DNA of 64,000 nucleotides from Sweltsa coloradensis (lineage: Eukaryota; Arthropoda; Insecta; Plecoptera; Chloroperlidae), in contig JAMZAV010001454.1 of the NCBI GenBank assembly GCA_024449915.1, positions 1 to 64,000 of the forward strand, read 5' to 3'. The position numbers and the translations under genes were made by a program. The notes under the pieces were generated by a model. That model saw only the letters and a program-made list of their open reading frames with translations. It was not told the origin of the DNA and ran no database searches. Every line of letters starts with the position of its first letter. Position 1 is the first letter of the stretch. Below, piece by piece: positions 25,391 to 35,882 of the stretch.

Positions 25391-26307
25391 TTAAATTTTT
25401 AAAAAGACTGGTTTTCAGCTTCAAGAAGCTTTTGAAAGGGTTTTGTGACCGGTGCCTTCTTGGAAGTAAAAATTTAAAAAAAGTTTTTTTATTCTTTTAG
25501 ATAAAAAAAATAAATTTACTTCAATTTTCGCAAAAACGATAAACTTAATAGGGGGTGTTTAGGTAAAGATTAGGTGTTTTTTTTAACGTCGATTTTTTTA
25601 ATAAAAAAAATTATACATTTTGGTTTAAAAAATTTCAAGTTACGGGCTTGTTTAAAAAAAAATTTTAGTTTGCCTTCTCTAAAAAAGCAAATTTGACGGG
25701 TATATACTTAGGTTTGGCGGCCGCGTTGGGGTATGAAGTAATCTGGTACCCCAAACACAAAACAAAAATTGACAGTTAGAGCGACTCCAGCAGGGTTTTT
25801 TTAAAGGTTGTCAATCATGCGATCTACATTGTTTACCACAGAAGGAAATTATGAACAATTTGGTATGTGGGACTTCGCTTTCAGCGCCCGTGGAGGAGGC
25901 AGACTGCGACCTCGTTTTTTTTTTAAAAAAAAAAAAAAAAAATTTTTTTCCAATGGGGGCGATTTGCCCCGTGTTTACATAATTTTTTAAGTGCCTGTTT
26001 GTGGGAAAGACTCTTATTTTTTTATCCTCCTAAGGGTAGGATTGTTTGTAAAAATACTCTTTTGCCTTAGAGTGCCCGACCCAATTTTTAAAACCTTCAG
26101 GCAGTAGAAATGACTTTGATATAGATCTTTTGAAAGATCAAATTTTTTCTTTTAAAAAAAAGGTTTTTTGTTGTAGGGGAAATGTTTTAAATTAATAACT
26201 GTAGTCCTCATGTGTTTTTCTGTTTCAGGTTTGTTATGTTTTTGTGTTATGTTGTTTTATTATATCTAGTATTACTGGGTTTTAAAAGTTTGGGAAAAAA
26301 ATAATAA

Positions 26308-26341
<34 letters not shown>

Positions 26342-26350
26342 TAATAATTA
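26308..26350. repeat. (AAT)n microsatellite
   Basis: About a dozen AAT/ATA units in a row, inside the low-quality region. Confidence 0.8.
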
Positions 26351-29300
26351 ATTAGGGCCCAATAATAATAAAGTCAAAGTATAAATTAACCTATCAAAAT
26401 TACCAAAAAGGGCCCAAGAAAATAGGTATTTTGATTTTTTTTTTTGAATTTTTTTTTTCAACCCCAAAAAATTTGGGGGAAGGGTTGGGGGTGGGAGGGG
26501 GGGGGGGGGGAGTAGGGAAAAAAAAAGGGGGGGAGGTTTAGGGTCGTAGGTGGCTAAAAGTAAAAATCGATAAAAAACCAAAAAAATGACCTAAAGGTAA
26601 CGAATTTTTAAATCATAATCAAGTTTATATTTTACATGGACAAATAAAGGAATGGTGAGTAGTGCATTTTTAAAAAATAAAAAAGAAAAACTTAGCCCAA
26701 ATTTATAGAAAAAAATTTTTTAACATTTTGGGGGAAAAAAAGCCCAAATAGCGCCTACATGTAGCAGTCTTTTTTTGGGGGGAAACCCCTTTTCCCTATT
26801 GGGGGGAAATTGTAACATGCTAAATTTTTTTTCTTACATATTTTTAAAAAATTTTTAATGGGGCCAAGTCAGTCCCCCCAAATCAAAAGTCGGGCATGCA
26901 AACAAAAAGTAACCCCGCCGGAGAAAACTCGCCGGAACGGCCCGGAAAAGTACCCACACATCCCCTCCCGTTGCCGTCTTCTTTTTTCTTCTTCAAGCGC
27001 GTTAAAGAAGCGGCGATGGGGCTGCACTGGGGAGCTACTTTACCAAAATATTGGGGGTGATGAACGTGGCATCTGGTGGTATTTTTAGGGTCTAAAAAAT
27101 GTATCACGATAATTTTAAGCGAATTGGTTAAAGCAAAAACCCTTTAAAATTTCGCCAATGTTGAATTTTTTATAAAATGAAAAGGATTGGTAAACCCCCC
27201 CTTGGGACATTAGGTATTCGTATTTACGGCCCATTAAATTTCCGAAAAATTTTTTGGCCTTCTCTCAGTATTCCGCGGAAAAAAAAAAACCCCTTTGGGG
27301 AAATAAGAAACAAATGAATGTTTTAAAAGCCCCAGACTGGGCTAATAGTATTAAAAAAGCCTTTTTTCAAATTGGAAACCGAAAATTCTTTTAGATGCAG
27401 GTAGTTTTTAAATGGGGTTCTCGGCCCAGACGTTTAAAAGGCTTTAAAACGGGATTTTTGGGGTCCGGACGGAACCCCGGTTTAACGGGCATTAGGGAAA
27501 AAGAGGCCCCTAATTGGAGTAGGCGAAAATGTATCGGAATCTGAAAAAAAATAGGAAAATTTTTGGAAGTACTTTTCGGGGATGAAAACGGCAACATGCC
27601 TATTTTAAAAGTGACCCCAGACTGGTATAATATTACATTTTTCAGGGATTAAACAACTAAAACCCAAAAAATAAAAACTTGACAAACATCACCAAAAGAA
27701 CCAAAAAACCCCCCTTCCCGAGAATTTTTCATAATTTTTTGGAAAACCATAGCAATTAATTAAATTATCAAAATTAAAATTTTTTTAAAAAAAAATATTT
27801 TTGGGAAAGGGTTTAAAAAGTAGTCCCCCCAAAAAAAAAAATTTAAAGGTGGAAAAAAGAACCAAAAAAAAGTAAACAAGGCTTTAAAAAGACCGAACGG
27901 TTTTTAAAATTAAAGTGGGGCGGGGACCACGATAGCCAAGATTTTGGAATATAAAATTTTTAAGATAAAACAGGAATTTTGCAAGTCGGTTTTTTTACCA
28001 GAGGTAAAGAATTTGGGCCCTTTGGGGGGTCTCCAAACCCCCCCCATGGCCTTTTTAAAAAACCCTTTAAAAAAAAATTTTTTTTTCGTTGGAAATCAAC
28101 GTTTGGGGAAACCTGTGGAAATTCATGGAAATTAAAAAAAACTAGTATTTTTCTATATATTTAAATCTTAAGAAGGGGTGAAAAAAAATTAAAAAACGGC
28201 CAAGTGGCCAAGTTTTTAAGGGCCCCTTTCCAATGAAAGGGAATTTTTGGGAAAAAAGACCAAAGCCAACCAGGGACAAAAATGGAAAATTTTTTGCAAA
28301 TTTGATTTTTTTTTAGGGGGGATTCTCTGAAAACTTTTGGCCTTTGGGGTGGCTTCATTATGCCCCAAAAACTTAAACGCAATCTTTTAAATTTATTTTT
28401 GTAATAAATGTCGTAGTGGAAAATTTATGTAAATTTCAAAAAAAAAGGTTTTTTCTGGGGCCCGGGGAATTTTAAAAAAATTTAAACTTTTGTCGCATTT
28501 GTTATTAATATCACAGAAAAATTATTTCCGATTAGAAGTCTTTTATAGTTTAATTTTGGTTTAAAACGGTTGATTTTTTGATTAGTTTGGGGGACCTCCC
28601 CAACGGGGGGGAAAATTTTAGGGGCTTGGGACATAAATTGGTTAGTCATAGTGAGTCGTAAAACAAGGACGGGAATGGATGTTAGGTTTAGACAAAGTGT
28701 AAACTGCCTAATTGTTACCGCCAAAAGGAAAATTTGGTGAAAGTAAAAACCCCAAAAAAATGTAAAACGCGCCCAAAAAACCCTAGTCACAATTAGCTTC
28801 CTGATTGTTGAATCCCCAATATGTAAGGAATTTTAGGGCATTTTGCAATTGGAAACGAAAAAAGCTTACTCTACCAAGATAGGGGAAAGGATTTTTAAAG
28901 CTTTCGACAGGAAACGGGTCGATGCCCAAAGATTTTTCCCACTTAAATCCCAGGGGATTTTTCTTTGTTTTGTGGCAATCCTAAGAGGGCCCGGGAAAAA
29001 ATAAAAATTTAAAAATTTAAAAATATTTTGAAAAAACAAGGCTTTTTTTGTGAAAAATTTTAAAAAATTTATTTTAAAATTTTTATTTTTAGGGTGTTTA
29101 ATTTTTAATAATTGCCCCCAAAAAATTTTAAAGTGAAACATGGGGAAAACAGGGCCCCGACTTTTTTGAAAAACTAAAACTTGGGGCATCCCCCCATAGA
29201 TGGTAATTAAGCCCGAAAAGGCGATCTGAGACCTTTTAAAAGGGGATTACCAAAGGGGGTTTTTTAAAAATTTTAAAGCCAAAAAATTGTCACCCCCCAA

Positions 29301-30932
29301 ATGGTGTTGGGTTTGTGATCTATACGTTTTTTCCCCCACATGTTTTAAATTTTCACTCGTTGGTGATTTACAAGGTCAAAATCGTCAAAAATTAAAAAGA
29401 AATAATAGAATTTTTTTTCATTAAAAATAATATATTTTGAAGGGGTTTTAAAAAAAAATTCCCCAATATGGAGTGGCTACTACGCCAGGGGCCCGGGTGC
29501 AAAAACGGACACGGGCGGGCCCACCCCTTTTTTGTAAAATGCAACGCCCCAAAAAGTAAAAAGTAATTGTTTAAAAGTTTTTTTTTTTTTTTCTTTTTGG
29601 GCATTTTTTTGGAAAAAAACATTTTTAAAAGTTTGTCCGTCCATTGGTTTCTTTTTTAAAATTTAAAATATTTGAAAAACCCAAAAATCTTTTCTTCAGC
29701 AAAACTCCGCAAAAGTTTTAATTATTTAAAATTAGGAAATTTAACACTTTTGGGGAAAAAGGGTTTTTATTTTTAAAAAATTTAAAAGTTTCATTTTCTT
29801 GAAGGGGGAATTTTCAAAGAAAGTGAAAAACTTCCAAATTGCAAATAAAAAAAAACATTTCCCAAAAAGGAAAAATTTAAAAATTTAAAAAAGTTTTTTT
29901 TTGAAATAGTTTTTAAACCTGTTTTTTTCCGAAAACGAGTTCCATTTTCCACTACAATTAGGAAAAATTTAAAGCATATCTAGGAAAATTTTTTAAAAGG
30001 GCAGCTTTGCTCCATTAAATTTGAATTATTACCCAAATTTTTTTTAGAACTTTTTTTTAAACAGATCGGAAAAACGTAAATTCCAAAATCCCATGAAAGC
30101 GGTAGGAATTAAAAACAAAGGCAAAAAGTCAAAAAAACATTCTTAGAATAGTGATTTTTGGAAAAAAAGAAAAGGAAATGACAGACAATTACCAAAAAAA
30201 TTTCTTTTTCTTTTTTTTTTTCAAAAAAGGAAAAAAAACATTTGGGGATTCCTAAAAAACAGTTTGGGAAAGTACAGTACATTATTGAAAAAATTTTCAA
30301 TAATTATTGTACCCCCCTATCTAGAACAAATTTTTTTAAAAAAAGTACCGTAAAAATTTTAGTATTTTTTTTTTTGAAAATTAAAAAATTGATCTTTTCC
30401 CAAAAATTTCTTCAAAAAAATTTTTTATAATTTTAAAAAAAGGGTTTAATTTTGGAAAAAAAATCTTCCCCCCCTTTTCTAAATTTAGGAGGTTTTTCTT
30501 TTTTTCAAAACTTTCCCTTAAAAGGGGAAAGTAAAATAAACCCTACCAGGAGTTTCCCCAAAGGGTTTTTTTCCCCTTTAAATTTTGGGAATAAAATTTT
30601 TTCGCGCCAAAAGGGGAAATAAAAATTTAAATTTGCCCAATATTTTTACCTTTTACGGGAAAAACAAAGGGTTGACCCAAAAATTAAAAATTTTTAATTT
30701 TTTTAAAAAAATTTAAATGTTCCCCCAATTTATTTATTTTTAAATTCCCAATTTTAAACCCCCGTGGTCTTTACTTTTTTTAAAATCCAACCACCAAAAC
30801 CCCCCCCCCTTTTTTTAGAGGAACCTTTGCTCCCTTGGGAAAACCAAATTTTAAAATTTTTTAACAAATAAAAACTTCTTAAAGGGGAAAACTTGGGTTT
30901 AAACAACCTTTAAGTTTTTGGGGCTAAAAAAA

Positions 30933-31242
<310 letters not shown>

Positions 31243-31363
31243 TTTTGTTTATAAAAATTTGGGAAAAAAAAAAAAAACCCCCCAAAAAACCCCCCTTATA
31301 AAAATTATTTTTTTTTAAAAAAAAGGCCCTCCTGGGGGTTTTCTTTTAAAAAATTTTTGGGGG

Positions 31364-31420
<57 letters not shown>

Positions 31421-31838
31421 CCGGGTTTTTTTTTTTTTTTTTTTTAAAAAATTTTTTTTTAAAAATCAATAGTCCCCAAAAAAATTTAGCTAAATTTTTT
31501 TGGGGGTACGAATGAATCATATAGTATTACCTGAATGCACTAGATACTGTATAATAGTGCATCCCCCATTAAGAATCATAACAAATTAAATAGCCTAGGC
31601 CTACTACTATTCCATGTTAAAACAAACTAAAATTAATTAGACTAATAATACTAATACTAATAATACTACTAGGCCTACTACTACTAATACTATATTTAGG
31701 CCTATTAGGCCTAAATAAAAATACCTAGGCATAATCAAATGTAAAATAACTTAATAAGTCTTACAAAGAACAAAATAAAAGCCATTATGTCCAACATGTC
31801 AAAGGTTCATTTCACCCAAACAATACGCTTATGCCTAC

Positions 31839-32036
31839 CTTGCTTAAAATTGTATTTGTTGGCTCTCCAACGTCTCTAAGTGTGGAGTTTTCCATATCCC
31901 AAGTTTTAATGGTTTTGTCATCTCCAACAGTGAGGAAATGTTCTCCACTGGGATTAAAGGCCACACCTCGCACAAAACCATTATGTGCCTGAAAGGTGCG
32001 TGTACACTTTTGCTGAGGTAGATCCCAAAATCGTAC
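31839..32036 (-). CDS. DCAF13: DCAF13/Sof1, coding exon 3 (partial gene)
   Basis: A 198-nt, 66-codon exon, entered after TTTAG at 32037-32041 and left at AAG|GTAGGC (donor GT at 31837-31838). It starts VRFWDLPQQKC, continues FQAHNGFVRGVAFNPSGEHF, and contains the WD40 block VGDDKTIKTWDM. This matches the second WD repeat region of DCAF13, where the human protein has a very similar GDDKT block. DCAF13 acts in the nucleolus in small-subunit rRNA processing and as a CUL4-DDB1 substrate receptor. Phase 0 on both sides joins exactly to exon 2 (which ends GSYDGE). The next exon should lie to the left, but I cannot find it in the corrupted sequence. Confidence 0.93.
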
Positions 32037-32406
32037 CTAAAGAAGATTTCAAGTAAACATTTTACAAAACAATTCAATGTCAAAGGAGCTACATAGTCCT
32101 AGTGTGTATTCCTACTGGCATTTATTGAGTTCAGAAGCAACATACAGAAGGACGTCCAGTCTAATGTTAGGAAACTTTAATGGGAATGTATTCAATTTTC
32201 AACACGTGGAACTTGTAGGGTACCCTTAACTTAGAAAAAAACCCACCCACATAGTTTTTTCAGGGTTTTGGGGGTGATCGGTTTTGGGCCAGAGAAAGCA
32301 AAACAACTTGATAGAAGTCTATACCGTACTGCATGCACACAACACAATCAAAAGAACGGTAGACAGATATCTATGATCAGTGATCACAAGATTAAATGAG
32401 TCTTAA

Positions 32407-32668
32407 GGTTGAACCTCATCAAATTCAATGCAATAGGGCAATGCGAAGCTGGTTCGCCTGGATTCTCCGCCATGTTCTCAGGATCGGGATTTGGTCTCGG
32501 GACTCTTTAATTATGGTTCCTACAGAACTTACACATGGTTGTGCCAAGTTGTGACCAAACGTCGATCATTCTGCACTCCGGTAGGAAATCAGTGACTTAC
32601 AACCATAACAACAATAATGCACTGCTGATCGTTCTGCGCTCTGGCAGAAGATTAGTTTGACCATTGCC
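32407..32668 (-). repeat. SINE body, 5' truncated (family of 53308-53705)
   Basis: Read on the minus strand this follows the body of the tRNA-headed SINE at 53400-53690 block by block: GGTCAAACTAATCT, CAGAGCGCAGAACGATC, CAGTGCATTATTGTTGTT, GATCGACGTTTGGT, CCATATGTGTAAGTT-like, then ATGGCGGAGAATCCAGGCGA. The tRNA-like head is missing here. It lies in DCAF13 intron 2, in the gene's own orientation. Having two diverged copies supports a real SINE family. Confidence 0.8.
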
Positions 32669-32965
32669 CTCGTATCTGTAGTATCTGTGGTACCCTATCT
32701 ATTTATCAAGATAAAAGATATTTTATTCACCAATTGATTTGTACATAGAGGTACAAATGGTGGTGTACAAGATGTCTAATTGCAGGGAAAAAAACACAAA
32801 TAAATAAAATATTTACACTGTAGGTGTTAGGCTGCTCAGCATAGGTAGCGTACATGTAATTCCTAGGCCTAGAAATGTTAGTTAACCATTTACAAAGTAG
32901 CCTGCAAACACCTTTAAAGTAGGGATGCACATCGATAATATCAGCCTGTTCCCCAACCTCAAGTT

Positions 32966-33310
32966 GGAAAAGTAGGTTAGGGGGAGTGGGGGGTGGGGCA
33001 CGAAGCACATATGTTTTACAATATTTTCATTATTATTATTATTATTATTAAACCATACGCGCTTCTTGGGCCCCACAGGGGGGGGGGGGGGCACGGTACT
33101 TTTGCAATTGGAGGGTCCAACTTTTTAACACTGATGTTAGGGGAGAAGTAGGTTAGGGGGACTGGGGGGGGGGCACAAATATTAATAATTATTATAATAT
33201 TGTAAAACGTATGCGCTTCGCGCCCCCCCCCCCCACTCCCCCTAACCTACTTTTCCCGTAATATTAGCAGTGTTAACAAGTTGGACCCCCACAACTGCAA
33301 GAGTACCCCC
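32966..33310. mobile_element. Fold-back element with GTAGGTTAGGGGGA arms
   Basis: AAAAGTAGGTTAGGGGGAGT near the left edge is mirrored by ACTCCCCCTAACCTACTTTT near 33235-33255. A third, direct copy of the arm lies at 33145. Between them are a (TTA)n run (about 33030-33050) and poly-G/C stretches. CAGTGTTAACAAGTTGGA at about 33265 recurs at 34640, so this repeat is also present at the left end of the hAT/LINE complex. Confidence 0.55.
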
Positions 33311-33570
33311 CCCCCACTCTTCCAAAGTTGGCCCATCCCATCCGAAAAAGTACCCATTTTCGTTGGTTGAGCTCAGCGCCCCTCTTAAGTAGTGGTAGGC
33401 CTACCTGTACCTATGTTAGTAGGCCTTATCAAAAGGTGGTGGGATGGGCACAGACCCTGTCTAGGTTCTATTCAATGTTTCATATATCTTACAGTATGGC
33501 CTTCCGCCTTCCATCATACTTCATTAACTTTAAAAGTAGGCCCTACTCTAAGTTATAAGAGGAAGCCTAC

Positions 33571-33770
33571 CTCGCCGTCATATGAGCCACTGATTAGCAC
33601 AGACAATCTCTGTGGGTGTTTTCCAAGACAGGACACTCCATCGCGATGTCCATCCAGATTGCCAACAAATGGTTTGGCAAACACTCTGTCCAACTTTACT
33701 GCATTCAATGCTCTTGCATATTCACGAGGCGCCTCAAACGGATGAAGACTTGGGTCATAATTACGAGGAA
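33571..33770 (-). CDS. DCAF13: DCAF13/Sof1, coding exon 2
   Basis: A 200-nt exon, entered after GTTTTAG (acceptor AG at 33771-33772) and left at GAG|GTAGGC. With the single G carried over from exon 1 it encodes VPRNYDPSLHPFEAPREYA, then RVFAKPFVGNLDGHRDGVSC and ends GSYDGE. The VPRNYDP...HPFE...PREY order is diagnostic of DCAF13/Sof1 proteins. The HRDGV segment begins the first WD repeat, which continues in exon 3. Phase is 1 at the start and 0 at the end. Intron 2 is 1534 bp. Both splice sites are canonical, and no frame damage is visible although the exon lies only about 2 kb from the corrupted block. Confidence 0.95.
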
Positions 33771-33995
33771 CTAAAACAATGACCATATTATTAAGAATTA
33801 ATCATTTGTCATTTCACTACATACCTCTCTCTTAAGACGATATATAGCAGTCTCAAATTGTACACATCAATTTTTTATCAACACCAGAAACATGTTTTAC
33901 GCATTGTTCTCAGCAAGCGGGTAAGGGTGACAACGCAAGGATTGTTTTCTATCGGGGCACACTTTGTCGATTTGCTTCACCCCTGTTGCCTTACC

Positions 33996-34100
33996 AGCTC
34001 AGCATGTGGTGTTCCTAAGTGGTCACCCATTAAAGTACTGACCACGTCCGATGTTGCTTAACTTCGGTGATCTGTGGGGAACCGGTGTATTCAACATGGC
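33996..34100 (-). pseudogene. 5S rRNA pseudogene or 5S-derived SINE head
   Basis: Read on the minus strand, about 105 of the roughly 120 nt of 5S rRNA are recognisable: ACACCGGTTCCCC, GATCACCGAAGTTAAGCAAC, TGGTCAGTACTTTAATGGGT and GACCACTTAGGAACACC. The first 10-15 nt of 5S are missing and there are about a dozen substitutions, so it is not a working rRNA gene. It is a single copy in DCAF13 intron 1. A lone diverged 5S copy like this suggests a 5S-headed SINE (SINE3 type) or a retrocopy. The possible body continues leftwards to about 33850. Confidence 0.85.
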
Positions 34101-34966
34101 AATTTTCAAGGTTGTAGTAACTAGGTTTTTAAGGCATAGATCTAAATGCAGGCATATATTCAATTCAGTAAAAGGCCTACTTTTTTTAAAACTGATTTAC
34201 CTACAACTGAGGATATTATTAGGCCTTGCGGGTTAGTAGTATACTATAATAATCTTTATTAATTTAGGCTAGATAGGCCTAATGTTATTTTTTCATCAAT
34301 AGGCTACAACAGTGGTTCCCAAACTGTGGTACGCGGGGAGTTTCCCAAACTGTGGTACGCGGGGAGTTTCCAGGGGGTACGCGAAAAATTCCAGGATAAC
34401 CAAAAATTGCCATTTACTGCTTCATAATAAACCTTGCTTATTTGTTAAAAGCCATTAATTTGTGAAGAATATTTACACTGGACAAAAGCATTATTACATT
34501 CTTCTGAGTTCCACAACTGGATTCCGCGTACAGCACAATGACTCACTCACTTGACTGGACTACAAGCCCCAGCAGTGACGTATCGACACCTGCTAAGGGG
34601 TCGGTGGGGGGGGGGGGGAGAGCTTATATAGCAGTGTTAACAAGTTGGATCCCCACAACTGCAAGAACCAAAATAACTAATCAGATATAACAGAAATTTA
34701 ATCTCTATTATTAATATTTTTTGTGAGTTTATAGGTAATAATAAGTGATAATTCTGTGCTTCAATGAAAGAGTGAAATCAGACCATCATTTTAAGATAAA
34801 AATCTACAAATTTGGTATGTATCAAGGAAAAATAGAGCATTTATAAGAATATTGTTTTTGCCCTGGGTTAAAGGACAATGTTCTATGGGTTATTGATTGA
34901 AAAGTTTTTGTTTTTGTTGTGGCTTATTGAGAATAACATTAAAACTAGTCCATTTAAAAACTGATT

Positions 34967-35836
34967 ATGGCACAAAAAGTAAAACAAGATACTCTTTACT
35001 ATTATAATAGTAAGGGTGGATACCAACATTGGTGCCAATCAATAAATAAACCAATTAAAGGGTATCTTGATGAGGTAAACTGTCTTAAAGATGAAGTATG
35101 TAGATTGAAATTAGTAATAAGCCAACAAAAAAGTCAAATAGTAAAACTTATACAAACCCACAGAGATGCTTGGACTAAGCCTGACATAGCTAGGCCAATG
35201 CCCACTGCAGAAATAAACAAGACACGCCCCCAAGACGCGCCCAGCCGCACCCTCAGAGCTACCACTGAAGAAGTACTACAAGTGGAGGCCCAAAGACATG
35301 TCATGCTCAGGGCTGACAGTCACGGTCGTTTCTTATCGACATTAATTAAACACGAGCTCATTGCACATGCTGGCCCGCAAAACAACTACAAAATAGATGC
35401 GACGATTAAACCGGGTGCTGGAGCTTTACAAGTAACTGAAGGAATTGTGGGTGAATTAAGTAAGTTAACAAAAGATGACGCAGTAATTATCCTGGCAGGT
35501 ACAAATGATATGGGAAATAACTGTAATAACATCAGAGATGCACTAACTCCACTAAGGCACTATCAATATAGCAACAGACCGAAGGTAATTGTATGCGAAA
35601 TATTGCCACGTTTTGACCTAGAAAATAAAACCGAATTTCAAAAGATAAGTGACTCCATAGCTGAAGTAAATTCCCGCATCCAACACCTGCTCAGAAATAC
35701 TCTAGGAGTTACTGTGCTCTCAATGAAAGCCCTTCAAAGAGAGCACTTTACCCAACATGGCCTACACCTCAACCTGAGCGGAAAAAAAACTGCTTGCCAA
35801 ACTAATAGCAGAGGAAATTGCTGCGAAAACAGATGA
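34967..35836 (+). CDS. LINE ORF1, N-terminal part: first SGNH-esterase domain
   Basis: 289 codons from a true ATG. Residues about 33-66 look coiled-coil-like (YLDEVNCLKDEVCRLKLV). An SGNH-hydrolase-like domain follows: block I ADSHGR (Ser118), block III AGTNDM (178-182) and the C-terminal block QHGLHLN (263-269). CR1-type LINEs are known to carry one such esterase-like domain in ORF1, presumably acting with the RNP on membranes or nucleic acid; the substrate is unknown. The frame ends early because of one extra A in the A8 run at 35782-35789. Removing one A from the reading makes it continue without a stop into the next frame (35883-37634). See that entry. Confidence 0.85.
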   Translation: MAQKVKQDTLYYYNSKGGYQHWCQSINKPIKGYLDEVNCLKDEVCRLKLVISQQKSQIVKLIQTHRDAWTKPDIARPMPTAEINKTRPQDAPSRTLRATTEEVLQVEAQRHVMLRADSHGRFLSTLIKHELIAHAGPQNNYKIDATIKPGAGALQVTEGIVGELSKLTKDDAVIILAGTNDMGNNCNNIRDALTPLRHYQYSNRPKVIVCEILPRFDLENKTEFQKISDSIAEVNSRIQHLLRNTLGVTVLSMKALQREHFTQHGLHLNLSGKKTACQTNSRGNCCENR

Positions 35837-35882
35837 GAGACCCTCTTCTACATGCCACTTAAATAGGCATAGGCCTACCAAT

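Noticed and set aside
31844..32083. 79-residue minus-strand frame over DCAF13 exon 3
   Set aside because: It is the wrong frame; the WD40 coding frame with matching splice phases is 31839-32036.
33996..34100. Functional 5S rRNA gene
   Set aside because: The 5' end is missing and there are many substitutions in positions that are normally invariant.
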